Below are positions 47,521 to 57,527 of a stretch of 64,000 bases of DNA, in pieces. Source of the DNA: Bombella sp. ESL0385 (GTDB lineage: Bacteria > Pseudomonadota > Alphaproteobacteria > Acetobacterales > Acetobacteraceae); assembly GCF_009725755.1 (NCBI RefSeq), contig NZ_WNIJ01000002.1, positions 124,001 through 188,000 of the forward strand, in the 5' to 3' direction. The notes beneath the pieces were generated by a model that was given only the letters and a program-made list of their open reading frames with translations, ran no database searches and was not told where the DNA came from. The first letter of the stretch is position 1. Each line of letters opens with the position of its first letter. The position numbers and the translations under genes are program-made.

Positions 47521-48279
47521 TTATTCAGCAAATTGTTCGGCAATAATCCGTTCCGATAGGCTATGGTCAGGGTCGAACAGTAGAGTAACTTTTTTCTCTT
47601 GGTCTAACCGGACAATAACCTCCTCCACATCGCGTATTTCCTCCGGCCCGGCAACAGCAGAGGCGGGGCGTTTTTTGGTATCTGCCAAAGTAAAGCGTAC
47701 AGTTACATCCGCTGGCAATAACGCCCCCCGCCAATGGCGCGGCTGAAAAGGCGATATTGGTGTAAGGGATAAAAGCTCCGCCCCTAAAGGAATAATCGGC
47801 CCATGAGCAGAACGATTATAAGCAGTTGATCCCGCTGGGGTAGCCAGAATAACGCCATCACAGGTTAGGCGCGGCATCCGCACGCGGCCATCAACCTCTA
47901 TACCGATATGAACCGTCTGGCGTGTTTCCCGGTAAAGGAACACATCATTAAAGCCGACACCCTCATGCATCTCACCCGCTGTGGTGCGCGCCCACATATG
48001 CAGCGGGGCGATCTCCGTATGTTGGGCATAAGCTAGACGTTGAGGAAGCTGATCCTCCTCTGGATGGTTCATCAAAAAACCAACCGTCCCGTAATTCATA
48101 CCAAAGACAGGGATATTACGCCCAATAATTTGCAATAATGTCTCCAGCATGAAGCCATCGCCGCCTAAGCAGACGAGAACTTCAGCTTGCTCTAACGGGA
48201 CATTGCCATAACGCTCCGTAAAGCGCGTGAGGGCTTCCTGCGCGGCGTCCGTCCCCGCTGCGACAAAGGCAATATTCAT
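47521..48279 (-). CDS. nadK: NAD kinase
   Basis: Phosphorylates NAD to NADP, 252 residues. The ATP site GGDGFML is near residue 39, and the NAD-binding segments include NYGTVGFLMN, VLATPAGSTAYNRSAHGP and the later SPFQPRHW. The family N-terminus is IAFVAAGTDAAQEA. It follows a small secreted-protein gene by 8 nt on the same strand, downstream of purH. Confidence 0.96.
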   Translation of the reverse strand: MNIAFVAAGTDAAQEALTRFTERYGNVPLEQAEVLVCLGGDGFMLETLLQIIGRNIPVFGMNYGTVGFLMNHPEEDQLPQRLAYAQHTEIAPLHMWARTTAGEMHEGVGFNDVFLYRETRQTVHIGIEVDGRVRMPRLTCDGVILATPAGSTAYNRSAHGPIIPLGAELLSLTPISPFQPRHWRGALLPADVTVRFTLADTKKRPASAVAGPEEIRDVEEVIVRLDQEKKVTLLFDPDHSLSERIIAEQFAE

Positions 48280-48287
48280 AGAGGCAC

Positions 48288-48674
48288 TCAGGGGGATTCA
48301 CCACTCTTATGCTCAATGACATCATAAGCAGGGGAGCCGGGATAAGCCCCTTTGCGGACATCCAACGCGGATGGGCAAATAAGCTGCTCTTTATCATAAA
48401 GGGCCAGCATCCAAATCTTATGCCCATCAAGGCTGAGCAGACCATGCAACTTCACCTCTTTATCCAGCCGTACAAAAGGCAAAAGAGATTCCGGCATGAC
48501 GACTGCACGCCCATCGGTAAAAAGCACGCCATCGCCCGTAATGCGGCTTACTGTCCCTGTAAAAACAGGCAAGGGCCGCACATCATACTGACATTCCGCA
48601 GCATGGGCGAAAGCCGGCATCATGCCGAGTAAGCCCATCATGATGACAAAAAATGCAGAAAAACGAGCGATCAT
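48288..48674 (-). CDS. Small predicted periplasmic protein of unknown function
   Basis: A 128-residue protein that I do not recognise. The signal peptide MIARFSAFFVIMMGLLGMM ends near AHA; the mature part has two cysteines (ECQYD and LICPSA), which may form a disulfide. A beta-rich core contains VFTGTVSRITGDGVLFTDG and LHGLLSLDGHKIWML. The start was set at 48674 because AAGGAG lies 6 nt before it. It lies 10 nt from purH and 8 nt from nadK, so it belongs to that operon. Confidence 0.8.
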   Translation of the reverse strand: MIARFSAFFVIMMGLLGMMPAFAHAAECQYDVRPLPVFTGTVSRITGDGVLFTDGRAVVMPESLLPFVRLDKEVKLHGLLSLDGHKIWMLALYDKEQLICPSALDVRKGAYPGSPAYDVIEHKSGESP

Positions 48675-48684
48675 CACATGCTCC

Positions 48685-50283
48685 TTAGTGCCTAAAATGC
48701 CGCATACCCGTAAAGACCATCGCAATCCCTGCTTTATCAGCAGCATCAATCACCTCTTGGTCACGGATGGAACCACCAGGCTGAATCACCGCCGTAGCCC
48801 CGGCTGCTACCACACTCTCTAGCCCATCAGCAAAGGGGAAGAAGGCATCAGAAGCAGCAACAGAGCCTTTTGTCAAAGCATCAGTCTCCCCCGCAGCGTG
48901 TGCGGCATCCTCACTTTTACGCGCTGCAATACGCGCACTATCCACACGGGACATCTGCCCCGCACCAATGCCAACCGTAGCCTGATCCTTCACATAAATC
49001 ACGGCATTAGACTTCACATGTTTGGCAACGCGGAAGGCAAAAAGGAGGTCCGCCATCTCCGCCTTGCTTGGCTGACGCTTGGTGACGACCTTCAGCATAT
49101 CCTCCGTAACATGACCATTATCCCGGCTCTGAGCTAAGAACCCACCCGAAACCGAGCGGAAGGACAGCCCCGGTGCTTGTGCCTCTGGCACGCCACCTGT
49201 CAGCAAGAGACGAAGATTCTTCTTCTTCGCAAGAATAGCCTTTGCCCCTTCCTCTGCATCTGGGGCGACAATCACCTCGGTAAAGATGGCACTAATCTGC
49301 TCCGCTGTTGCTTCATCTAGCGTCCGGTTCAACGCGACAATCCCCCCAAAGGCAGAGACTGGGTCACAGCGTAAGGCGGCCTTCCATGCCTCCACAACAC
49401 TCCCAGCGGACGCAACACCGCAAGGGTTTGCATGCTTCACAATCACCACTGTAGGGGCTTCAAACTCTGCTACAGCCTCAAAAGCGGCATCAGTATCATT
49501 CAGGTTATTATAGCTTAGAGCCTTCCCCTGAATCTGCCGTGCTGTAGCAAGACCCGGCCGCGTACTACCATCCCGATAAAACGCTGCTGCTTGATGAGGA
49601 TTCTCACCGTAACGCAAAAGCGTATCACGCTGGCCAGAGAGGGTAAGAACAGGCGGTAAGCTCACGCCATTTATTTTGCTCGCCTCATCATCCTGCTGGG
49701 TGAACCATGCAGCAATCATCCCATCATATGCTGCTGTATGGGTATAAGCCGCAGCAGCCCATGCCCGGCGTTCTGCTAGGGTTGTCCCCCCTTGCGCTAG
49801 GGCGTTTAAAAACGCTTCATATTGGGTTGGGCTTGTTAAAATCGCTACAGAGGCAAAATTCTTCGCCGCCGCGCGCACCATAGCCGGGCCGCCAATATCA
49901 ATATTCTCGACACATTGTTCTTCATCCGCGCCGGAAGCGACAGTCGCTGCAAATGGGTAAAGATTGACACAAACCAAATCAATCGGGGCAATCCCATGTT
50001 CCTGCATTTGCGCTTGATGCTCTGCCTTATCCCGGCGGCCAAGAATACCACCATGAATCCACGGTACGAGCGTCTTAACACGGCCATCCAAAATCTCGGG
50101 GAAGCCTGTATGGTCGGAGACCTCCTTCACCGGCAGGCCAGCATCGCGCAATGTGCGAGCGGACCCTCCTGTCGAGAGGATTTCCACCCCCTTTGCGATG
50201 AGGGCATGAGCGAGTTCAACTAACCCAGTCTTATCGGAGACAGAAAGAAGGGCACGACGAGGGGAGAAGCGTGTATCAGTCAT
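48685..50283 (-). CDS. purH: Bifunctional AICAR transformylase/IMP cyclohydrolase
   Basis: Catalyses the last two steps of IMP synthesis, 532 residues. The N-terminal MGS-like cyclohydrolase domain begins [16 protein letters not shown] with [11 protein letters not shown]. The C-terminal transformylase domain has the catalytic KHANPCGVA and GGIVALNR, and ends [14 protein letters not shown]. Its ATG overlaps the stop of a four-codon upstream reading frame. Confidence 0.98.
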   Translation of the reverse strand: MTDTRFSPRRALLSVSDKTGLVELAHALIAKGVEILSTGGSARTLRDAGLPVKEVSDHTGFPEILDGRVKTLVPWIHGGILGRRDKAEHQAQMQEHGIAPIDLVCVNLYPFAATVASGADEEQCVENIDIGGPAMVRAAAKNFASVAILTSPTQYEAFLNALAQGGTTLAERRAWAAAAYTHTAAYDGMIAAWFTQQDDEASKINGVSLPPVLTLSGQRDTLLRYGENPHQAAAFYRDGSTRPGLATARQIQGKALSYNNLNDTDAAFEAVAEFEAPTVVIVKHANPCGVASAGSVVEAWKAALRCDPVSAFGGIVALNRTLDEATAEQISAIFTEVIVAPDAEEGAKAILAKKKNLRLLLTGGVPEAQAPGLSFRSVSGGFLAQSRDNGHVTEDMLKVVTKRQPSKAEMADLLFAFRVAKHVKSNAVIYVKDQATVGIGAGQMSRVDSARIAARKSEDAAHAAGETDALTKGSVAASDAFFPFADGLESVVAAGATAVIQPGGSIRDQEVIDAADKAGIAMVFTGMRHFRH

Positions 50284-50294
50284 GGTTTTGGCAT
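50280..50294 (-). promoter_or_regulatory. Four-codon upstream reading frame overlapping the purH start
   Basis: ATG CCA AAA CCA TGA lies directly upstream of purH, and its TGA shares bases with the purH ATG (ATGA). The strong AGGAGGG-type purine tract lies about 8-18 nt before this small frame rather than before purH itself. It may couple purH translation to the short frame. Only the arrangement is visible; function is inferred. Confidence 0.4.
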
Positions 50295-50360
50295 ATCGCC
50301 CCCCTCCCTCCTGTGCAAGATAGATTCAGAACCATCCGCGCTAAAAAGCCTCTTTAAGGG

Positions 50361-51872
50361 TTATTCTTGATGTTCAATCTGGCTCTCATGCGCATGATTA
50401 CCTATCATGCGCTGCTCTGTTGTCGCCATCATCGTTTGCCATCCACCACCCAAAGCACGATAGAGGCCCACGGCGGCTAACGCTGTTTGCATATGGAGTT
50501 CTGCCTCCACCACTTGGCTGGAAAGCAACATGGATTCCGCGCGGTCCACCTCTAAGAAAGGCACCGCACCATCCCGATATTGCAGCCGTGCTGCCTCATA
50601 GGCTTTACGATTCTGACGAACAAGCTCCATGATATGCTGATACCGTAGCTGGAGTTGCGCCATACGGGTAATTGCATCATCAACATCCCGCCATGCCTCT
50701 AAGACTGTTTGCCGGTAAGCAAGGGCTATCTCCTGCTGCTCCGCCTTACGCAAAGCCAAGGTGCCGCGTAAACGTCCCCCCTCAAAAATCGGTACATTGA
50801 CAGTAGGACCAAGGGTAAAATATTTCGCCCCCGGCATGAAGAAATCCCCCGCAGAGAGGCTTTGTGTTCCTAAATTACCCGCTAGATTAATATCAGGATA
50901 AAAGGCCGCTTTTGCTGCTCCCACCTCTGCTGTAGCGGCATGGAGCCGTGCATCAGCCATCATAATATCCGGCCTCCGTTGGGCGAGGCTGGATGGCACC
51001 CCAACCCCGACCGAAACAGGGAGGTCCAGCTGCGGTCGTATAGGCAGTAACTCCCCCTCCAACGCACGAGGCGGCAAAGCAAGCATCACGCCAATCGTGT
51101 TAATCAATGCCGCTTGCATCTCCCGTAAAGGGGGTAAAGCACTATCGGTTTGCTCCACCTGCCCACGCGCCTGCGCGACCTCCAAGTCATTCGCGGCTCC
51201 TTCTGTCTGCCGTGCTAACACAAGGGCAAGGTCGTGCCGCACAAGGGCTTGATGTTGCTCTGTAAGGTGAATCTGTGCCTGCACAGCACGAAGGCGCAAA
51301 TAAGCCTCCACGAGGTCGGCCAGCCGTCCCAACGCCACCCCACGCGCATAGGCTTGCTGCTCCACCACGCGGGCTTTACCTGCCTCTACAAGGCGGCGAA
51401 TACGGCCAAATAAATCCATATCCCACGAGGCTGAGCCAACATTGGCATATTGCTGATATTGCAAATTCGCCCCCGGTGCAGGCTGAGCGAGGGTGAGAAA
51501 ACCGTGGGTGCTCTGCTGCGTCCATGTATAAGAGCCTGCCCAATTTAGGCTCGGCACCCCTTCCGAGGCGACTACTTTAAGCTCCCCACGAGCTTGAAGC
51601 ACCCGCGTGGCCGCTTGCCGAATATCCAAATTATCGCGCGAAAGCCGCTCGACCAATTTATTTAAAACAGGGTCGTGCCATTGCTGCCACCATGTCGTAT
51701 CCACATCCCCTGCATGAATAAAACCGCGCGTCCGTGCCTCATGCACATCAGCCGCTTTCTCCCAGCCACTAGGTTGATCCGTCTCTTTTGGGGTTTTATA
51801 ATCCGCCCCCACACGGATGCACCCACCCAGCCCTAATAGGCCTATTAAAAGCCAAAAACTACGCTGCCTCAT
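50361..51872 (-). CDS. NodT/TolC-family outer-membrane lipoprotein of an MFS efflux pump
   Basis: Outer-membrane channel of 503 residues. The signal ends in the lipobox LGGC with Cys18. Two OEP repeats follow; SLAQRRPDIMMADARLHAA and the C-terminal LYRALGGGW are the NodT signatures. Start overlaps the EmrA-like gene stop (51869-51872), so it is the last gene of that operon. It is related to, but clearly different from, the channel at 15560-17167. Confidence 0.93.
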   Translation of the reverse strand: MRQRSFWLLIGLLGLGGCIRVGADYKTPKETDQPSGWEKAADVHEARTRGFIHAGDVDTTWWQQWHDPVLNKLVERLSRDNLDIRQAATRVLQARGELKVVASEGVPSLNWAGSYTWTQQSTHGFLTLAQPAPGANLQYQQYANVGSASWDMDLFGRIRRLVEAGKARVVEQQAYARGVALGRLADLVEAYLRLRAVQAQIHLTEQHQALVRHDLALVLARQTEGAANDLEVAQARGQVEQTDSALPPLREMQAALINTIGVMLALPPRALEGELLPIRPQLDLPVSVGVGVPSSLAQRRPDIMMADARLHAATAEVGAAKAAFYPDINLAGNLGTQSLSAGDFFMPGAKYFTLGPTVNVPIFEGGRLRGTLALRKAEQQEIALAYRQTVLEAWRDVDDAITRMAQLQLRYQHIMELVRQNRKAYEAARLQYRDGAVPFLEVDRAESMLLSSQVVEAELHMQTALAAVGLYRALGGGWQTMMATTEQRMIGNHAHESQIEHQE

Positions 51873-52990
51873 TTATCTGTCACCCCACGGTCAAGCCGCT
51901 TTTGAGCCTGCACAATATTGGCTAAATGCGTCTCCACCGTTGTCTCGACCGAAAGCCCCATCCGCAATAGCCGTGCATGAGGCTGACCGGGAAGAAGGGT
52001 AATTTTCACCGGCAGACGTTGGACAATCTTTGTAAAATTACCCGTAGCATTTTCTGGTGCCAAAGGCGCAAAAGCCGCTCCAGAGGCAGGCGGGACACTA
52101 TCCACGACGCCCTCAAGGTCAATATCATAAGCATCAACATGGATGCGGGCCTTCTGGCCGGGGCGCATATGCTGGAGGGCTAACTCCCGATAATTTGCCT
52201 CAATCCAAAGTTGGTCCATCGGCACAAGGGCCATCAACGCCGCCCCATTGGGAACGTAATTTCCCACCTGAACGGTGCGTTCCCCAACCATGCCATCAAA
52301 AGGCGCACGAATGGTGGTGTAAGAGAGGTTCAACTCTGCTTGATGCACCCGTGCATGGTCCACCTCCACTTGGCGGCGTGCTGAATCCTGCACAGCCTCC
52401 AACACACGTAGCTGCGCTTGGGCTGCGGCATATTGCGCTTGCGCGGCTTGAAGGGACGCTGCCAGCTCATCCAAACTTGCCCGTGTGCGCTCGCCCTGCT
52501 CGCGGCTCCCCGCACCATTACGCGCCAAATGGGCATAACGGGTTGCATTCTGCCGGGCGAAAATCAACTGCGCGGTTAATTGCGCCACATGCGCTTGAGC
52601 CTCGGCAATCAAAGCGGGTTGACGCGCTACAGTAGCAGCAGCATCCAACACCACCGCACGGTCATGCGCCTCGGTCGCGCGGGCTTGGTCTAATGTAGTT
52701 TGATAATCACGTGGGTCGAGCTGGACCAGCACATCCCCTGCATGAACACTCTGGTTATCATCCACTGCCACAGCCACAACCTGCCCCGGTACACGCGGGG
52801 CGATAACGCTATAATGTGCCGTCACATACGCATCATTCGTCCATACGCGTGCAGCAGGGATGAACACAATCGCCAGAATCACACCCACAAAAAGAGCCAG
52901 AATCCCCCCCGCTAACCAGACCGGCCAGCGTTGCCCCAAAAAACGCCCTTGCTGCTTATGGCTATGATGTTCTGCTGCTTGTTGTGTCAT
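51869..52990 (-). CDS. EmrA/HlyD-type periplasmic adaptor
   Basis: Membrane-fusion protein of 373 residues. A His/Gln-rich cytoplasmic N-terminus precedes a single membrane helix (WLAGGILALFVGVILAIVF). The lipoyl halves IAPRVPGQVVAVAVDDNQSV and APFDGMVGERTVQVGNYVP flank a long coiled-coil hairpin. The start is the ATG at 52990, which overlaps the permease stop (ATGA); the open frame upstream has no support. It links the MFS permease to the outer-membrane channel. Confidence 0.94.
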   Translation of the reverse strand: MTQQAAEHHSHKQQGRFLGQRWPVWLAGGILALFVGVILAIVFIPAARVWTNDAYVTAHYSVIAPRVPGQVVAVAVDDNQSVHAGDVLVQLDPRDYQTTLDQARATEAHDRAVVLDAAATVARQPALIAEAQAHVAQLTAQLIFARQNATRYAHLARNGAGSREQGERTRASLDELAASLQAAQAQYAAAQAQLRVLEAVQDSARRQVEVDHARVHQAELNLSYTTIRAPFDGMVGERTVQVGNYVPNGAALMALVPMDQLWIEANYRELALQHMRPGQKARIHVDAYDIDLEGVVDSVPPASGAAFAPLAPENATGNFTKIVQRLPVKITLLPGQPHARLLRMGLSVETTVETHLANIVQAQKRLDRGVTDK

Positions 52991-54606
52991 TCTTCTTCCA
53001 CCCCTTCCCCACGCTGGGCCTCTGGCTGCTCTGGCGATGTCACAACTCGTGGTGCAAATACAACCCATGGTGGATAAGTTCGCACAGGCACAATGAGGAT
53101 AAAGACCATCAACACCACTAACAATGCTGCCAAAACGCAGAATAAATCCGATAACGTCAGCACAGTGGCTTGATGATGAAATTGCTGTTTAAGATACGCC
53201 ATACTCCCGCGATAACGCGGTGTTCCATCTGGTAAAAAAGGCGTAGGGCTTTGCAATAAAGGGCTACTACCTTGCACAAGCGCGTATCGATATTGGCCCA
53301 AGCGGTCTGCCAAGCGGCCCTCATGCAGGCCACCGCGCCACCGCGTCACTAAATCCACCAACCATGTGCCCCCCACCATCATGAAGGCACGCGGCATATT
53401 CACCAACGCAACGGCAAAAGGTGATTCTTCTGCCACAACGGCATTGGTGGACATCATCAACAGGGAGGCCAACACCATCACCCCGCCTATGCCTTGCAAA
53501 AACTGCCAGAGATAAAACTCCGGCCGTTGCCATACGGAGGTAACGAGGGAATCCCCACAACAGGCGATGAACATGCAAACCATGCCGCTAAAGCCGATGA
53601 TGCGACAATCCACCTCCCGCCTATTGAGCAAATACCCCACAAAAGGCGCGACCAATATCTCCACCGCTGCGACTTCTAAGGTGATGAGATAGCTTTGCTC
53701 CGGCCGGTAGCCCACTATCTTTGTCAGAAACTGCAAAGGCACAGCCGAGGCAGAGAGTGAAATCACCACAAAGAGGCTAATCCCCCCTACCCCGTAGAAA
53801 TAATTATTCCGACTGAGAAGTTGAAAGCGAAAAAAAGGCAAAGGGTGCCGCCATTCATTCCACACCAAAAGGGGGATGGCTGCGACACCAATCACACTCA
53901 AGACACAAATAAGGGATGAATTGAACCAGTCCAGCCAATCACCAAGGGACAGCACCGTTGTTAGGCACCAAGCGGCCATAACGAAAAATAGCAAGCCATA
54001 ACCATTAAACCGCTTTAAGCGATGATGTTGTGGCTCCGTAACAGGCATACCATACCAAATACATGCCCCCGCTAACGCGCCTAGCGGGATAGCTTGCAAG
54101 AAAATAAACCGCCAACTGAAAAAATCCGTCCATATCCCGGCCAAAGCTGTACCGAGATAAGGAAAACAGGTGGAGACAAGCGTATAAGCCACCAGCCCAT
54201 AAGCCCGCAGATGAAAAGGCAGAATCCGCAAGATGGAGAACATCAGCAAAGGGATGGCAAATCCACCAGCCAAACCCTGCACGCTGCGCAAACTATAAAC
54301 GGCTATGGGCATCGTGCAAAAAGTCATCGGCACAATGCTGCTTAAAGCAAGGGCCAGCACAAACAAAGCCCAACGGCGCAAGCTAAACGTAATAGCCATC
54401 CATGGGGAGAGCCCTGCCCCAATCACCTGTGCGGAGGTATAGAGGCTAACAAACCACCGGGACGGGTCCCGGCTAAGGCCCATCCCCCCCATAATATCAC
54501 CAAGACCTTGGAGGGAGACTTGCTCATTTAACGTTGTCATCACCGCTACCAGCAAAACGCCAGCGAGACCGATGATAGATGTCATATGGGCACGAATAGC
54601 CTGCAA
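52987..54606 (-). CDS. EmrB-type MFS (DHA2) drug efflux permease
   Basis: A 14-helix major-facilitator antiporter, 539 residues. TM1 starts IIGLAGVLLVAVMTTLN; the middle region has SLRSVQGLAGGFAIPLLMF (motif C-like) and a long periplasmic loop follows before the last helix. It is less similar to E. coli EmrB than the usual copies. Gene order permease-adaptor-channel with overlapping ends shows a tripartite pump. Substrates are not predictable; family members export hydrophobic drugs and weak acids. Confidence 0.9.
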   Translation of the reverse strand: MQAIRAHMTSIIGLAGVLLVAVMTTLNEQVSLQGLGDIMGGMGLSRDPSRWFVSLYTSAQVIGAGLSPWMAITFSLRRWALFVLALALSSIVPMTFCTMPIAVYSLRSVQGLAGGFAIPLLMFSILRILPFHLRAYGLVAYTLVSTCFPYLGTALAGIWTDFFSWRFIFLQAIPLGALAGACIWYGMPVTEPQHHRLKRFNGYGLLFFVMAAWCLTTVLSLGDWLDWFNSSLICVLSVIGVAAIPLLVWNEWRHPLPFFRFQLLSRNNYFYGVGGISLFVVISLSASAVPLQFLTKIVGYRPEQSYLITLEVAAVEILVAPFVGYLLNRREVDCRIIGFSGMVCMFIACCGDSLVTSVWQRPEFYLWQFLQGIGGVMVLASLLMMSTNAVVAEESPFAVALVNMPRAFMMVGGTWLVDLVTRWRGGLHEGRLADRLGQYRYALVQGSSPLLQSPTPFLPDGTPRYRGSMAYLKQQFHHQATVLTLSDLFCVLAALLVVLMVFILIVPVRTYPPWVVFAPRVVTSPEQPEAQRGEGVEEE

Positions 54607-54680
54607 CCAATCCTCCTGACCAAGAGGTCAAACCTCTATCAGAGATTGGCATATCACTTAATAAAGAGCCTAATGTTTTT

Positions 54681-54702
54681 GAAATTATCCGACCAGTCTG
54701 TT
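54681..54702 (-). promoter_or_regulatory. Possible operator/promoter upstream of the MFS efflux operon
   Basis: CNGAC-CA-GTCNG, an imperfect inverted repeat (54689-54700), directly adjoins GATAAT on the minus strand. This resembles TetR-type operators overlapping a -10. No regulator gene is adjacent, so this is weak evidence. Confidence 0.3.
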
Positions 54703-54728
54703 ACTTAAAAACAACAAGCTTTTCCCAT

Positions 54729-54767
54729 AAAAAACGGGACCACACAGCCATAAGCCGCATGGTCCCG
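54729..54767 (-). terminator. Intrinsic terminator of edd-eda
   Basis: On the minus strand CGGGACCA (54760-54767) pairs with TGGTCCCG (54735-54742) around an inner GCGGC/GGCTG-type stem, then TTTTTT. It lies 37 nt past the eda stop. Confidence 0.9.
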
Positions 54768-54803
54768 CTTTGCCTTAACGTCTCAGACGAGAAGGGCTAA
54801 AGC

Positions 54804-55424
54804 TTAGCGCAAGCCCAAAGCCTTTGTCCGCTTCGCTACTTCCTCAGCGGAAGCATTGCCAGCGGTCAACCAAGAGCCACCAACGCAAGCGACTGTCGGC
54901 AGGGCCAACCAGTCCTTATATGTAGCCTCGGTAATGCCCCCTGTAGGACAGAAGCGCACGCCCAAGCTACCAAACACAGCGGAAAGCCCCTTTAATGCCG
55001 GGATGCCGCCATTAGTCATAGCAGGGAAGAACTTAAAGCGGCGTAGCCCTAGGTCCAAACCCATCATGATGTCGCTAGCATTGGCTGTACCGGGGAGGAA
55101 CGGTACGTCACGGTCCAACGCTTCCTTCACCAAAGCCGGTGTGATGCCGGGGCTGACCATGAATTTTGCACCAGCCTTCATAGCCTGGTCCATCTGCTTA
55201 GGGTTCAGCACCGTACCAGCACCGACCAACGCCCCTTCCACTTTGGACATCTCAGAGATGACCTCCAAAGCAGCTGGTGTGCGCAATGTCACCTCAAGGG
55301 TGGAGATACCACCAGCGACCAAGGCCTCAGCAATCGGGCGGGCCGTAGCCACATCCTCAACAACCAGAACAGGCATAATCGGGCTGCGGTCCATCACCGC
55401 ATCCAGTCTTTTGATGTAGCTCAT
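54804..55424 (-). CDS. eda: KDPG/KHG aldolase
   Basis: Cleaves 2-keto-3-deoxy-6-phosphogluconate to pyruvate and glyceraldehyde 3-phosphate, the second step of the Entner-Doudoroff branch. It has 206 residues. The Schiff-base lysine is K131 in RRFKFFPAMTNGG and the catalytic Glu is E44 in TLEVTLRTP. GAGTVLNPKQ and SPGITPALV complete the barrel. Its ATG overlaps the edd stop (ATGA), followed by a strong terminator. Confidence 0.97.
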   Translation of the reverse strand: MSYIKRLDAVMDRSPIMPVLVVEDVATARPIAEALVAGGISTLEVTLRTPAALEVISEMSKVEGALVGAGTVLNPKQMDQAMKAGAKFMVSPGITPALVKEALDRDVPFLPGTANASDIMMGLDLGLRRFKFFPAMTNGGIPALKGLSAVFGSLGVRFCPTGGITEATYKDWLALPTVACVGGSWLTAGNASAEEVAKRTKALGLR

Positions 55425-57289
55425 ACCTCGGTTCCTTTCTCAACATCATCACCGATTTCATCCAGCTCACGATCCATCATGAACTGCATCGGCGAGGCCC
55501 CCTGCTCGGCGGACGGTGCCACCTCACGCATGAGGGCAAACAGCTCGCGACCTGTGCCAGCTGTGGCGCGATGCGGTTTGGTCGGCGTACGTGCGTTCCA
55601 TTCCTTCTCATCCACCAGAGCTTCCAACTGCCCTGTACGGGCACAAACGCGGATCATATCGCCATCGCGCACCTTAGCCAGCGGGCCGCCAACCTGCGCC
55701 TCCGGCCCAACATGCACCACAGCGGGGACCTTACCACTCGCACCAGAGAGACGGCCATCTGTAACCAATGCCACCTTAAAGCCTTGGTCCAGCTCCACAC
55801 CGAGGGAGGGGATCAAGTTATGCAGCTCTGGCATGCCATTGCCGCGCGGGCCTTGGCCAATCACCACAACCACAACATCCCGATGCAACTCACCAGCCTT
55901 TTGCGCTTCCTTCACCGCCGTTTGGGAGTTAAAGACGCGGGCCGGGGCCTCAATGGTCAGCAGGTTATCCGCCACAGCACTGGATTTATACACGCCGCGA
56001 CCCAGATTACCCTGAAGCAACTGAATCCCCCCAACTGGGTGGAATGGGTCCTTCACACCGCGAAGAATCTCAACATCGCTGGATGGCTTGGCAGGGGTGT
56101 AAACAACATTCTTGTCATTGCCTAGCAGAGCGCGTTTGGCGTAATCCTCCAACCCATTCTCAGAGACAGTGGGAATATCACGATGGATCAAGCCAGCATC
56201 GGCTAGTTCAGCAATGACAGTCGGCAAACCGCCAACCTCGTTAAACTTGTTCACATCGGAAGGACCGCTTGGATACACCTTACACAAGGTTGGCACCGCA
56301 GCAGAAAGGTCGGAGAAGTCTTCCCAATTAACGATAATACCCGCAGCACGCGCCACGGCGGGGATGTGGATCGTATGGTTGGTGGACCCACCTGTAGCCA
56401 TCAGACCAACAATGGCGTTCACGATGGCCTTCTCATTGACGACCTCGGCCATTGGGCGTGGGGTCTTACCCTTTGTGCTAATCTCCACCAAACGATGGAC
56501 CCCGGCACGGGTCACAGCCTGACGCAGTGGCGTATCAACAGGGATGAAGGACGAATCCGGCATCATAAGCCCAAGGAACTCGGCCATCATCTGGTTGGTA
56601 TTGGCTGTCCCGTAGAAGGTACAGGTCCCCTCAGCATGATAAGAGGCCATCTCGGCCTTCATCAGCTCATCTTTGCCAATTTTCCCTTGAACATAAAGCT
56701 GACGAACCCGGACTTTTTCCTTGTTCGGCAGGCCAGAGATCATCGGGCCAGAGGGGATCAACATGCCCGGTAGATGACCAAAGCGCAGCGCACCCATCAA
56801 CAAGCCAGGAACAATTTTATCACAAATACCAAGCAGAGCTACAGCATCATACATACCATGGCTCAGCCCTACGGCGGTGGATTGTGCAATTACATCACGC
56901 GAGAAAAGGGAGAGGTCCATCCCCTCTTGGCCTTGCGTGACACCATCGCACATCGCCGGGGCCCCACCAGCAACCTGTGCTGTAGCCCCAACCTCACGTG
57001 CAAAAAGCTTCATCTGCTCCGGGTAATGAGCATAAGGCTCATGGGCAGAAAGCATATCGTTATAAGTTGTAATAATGCCCAAATTAGCACGCTGCTCAAA
57101 AACCAGCTCCTGCTTATCAGCAGCACTGGAGGCAGCAACGGCATGGGCCAGGTTCCCGCATGTAAGCCGGGACCGGTCTACACCTTTTTCACGGTTACGC
57201 TCCATAAGAGTGAGGTAACGACGGCGGGACGTCTTGGACCGCTCGATAATTCTGGACGTTACACTCTCAACAACGGAATTCAGAGACAT
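55421..57289 (-). CDS. edd: 6-phosphogluconate dehydratase
   Basis: Iron-sulfur dehydratase making KDPG from 6-phosphogluconate, of the IlvD/Edd family. Motifs are GGAPAMCDGVTQGQEGMDLS, GTCTFYGTANTNQMMAE and TDGRLSGASGKVPA. The start MSLNSVVESVTSRI at 57289 was chosen over an open frame to 57352; it gives 622 residues. With eda it forms the sugar-acid branch that acetic acid bacteria use alongside the pentose phosphate pathway. Confidence 0.97.
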   Translation of the reverse strand: MSLNSVVESVTSRIIERSKTSRRRYLTLMERNREKGVDRSRLTCGNLAHAVAASSAADKQELVFEQRANLGIITTYNDMLSAHEPYAHYPEQMKLFAREVGATAQVAGGAPAMCDGVTQGQEGMDLSLFSRDVIAQSTAVGLSHGMYDAVALLGICDKIVPGLLMGALRFGHLPGMLIPSGPMISGLPNKEKVRVRQLYVQGKIGKDELMKAEMASYHAEGTCTFYGTANTNQMMAEFLGLMMPDSSFIPVDTPLRQAVTRAGVHRLVEISTKGKTPRPMAEVVNEKAIVNAIVGLMATGGSTNHTIHIPAVARAAGIIVNWEDFSDLSAAVPTLCKVYPSGPSDVNKFNEVGGLPTVIAELADAGLIHRDIPTVSENGLEDYAKRALLGNDKNVVYTPAKPSSDVEILRGVKDPFHPVGGIQLLQGNLGRGVYKSSAVADNLLTIEAPARVFNSQTAVKEAQKAGELHRDVVVVVIGQGPRGNGMPELHNLIPSLGVELDQGFKVALVTDGRLSGASGKVPAVVHVGPEAQVGGPLAKVRDGDMIRVCARTGQLEALVDEKEWNARTPTKPHRATAGTGRELFALMREVAPSAEQGASPMQFMMDRELDEIGDDVEKGTEV

Positions 57290-57355
57290 TGAAGCACTCG
57301 CTGTTCGGCTGGACACCCCACAGACAGACGGATAATTCCCCCTGAGAGACACGGT

Positions 57356-57384
57356 ATCATATTATCATCCGCTTGCTTCCCCAA
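57356..57384 (-). promoter_or_regulatory. Candidate promoter of edd-eda
   Basis: TTGGGG (57379-57384), a 17-nt spacer and TATGAT (57356-57361) on the minus strand, about 67 nt before the edd ATG. The -10 is good, the -35 moderate. It lies in the 325-nt gene-free gap between the lytic transglycosylase stop and edd; apart from the terminator at 57528-57578 I see nothing else in it. Confidence 0.4.
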
Positions 57385-57527
57385 CAAAAGGGAAGCATCG
57401 CACCACCTTTATGTAAGGAAAGACGCCCCAACGGGCAAGCCACCCCCCATGCACGAACTGACCATCTCCCCAGCACCCAACACAAGGCAATATTATAAAA
57501 AGAGTGATTTTTGGGGGTTTTCTCTAC

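Noticed and set aside
52057-52635. 192-codon open frame on the plus strand
   Set aside because: Antisense shadow of the EmrA-like gene; composition is low-complexity and no motif was recognised.
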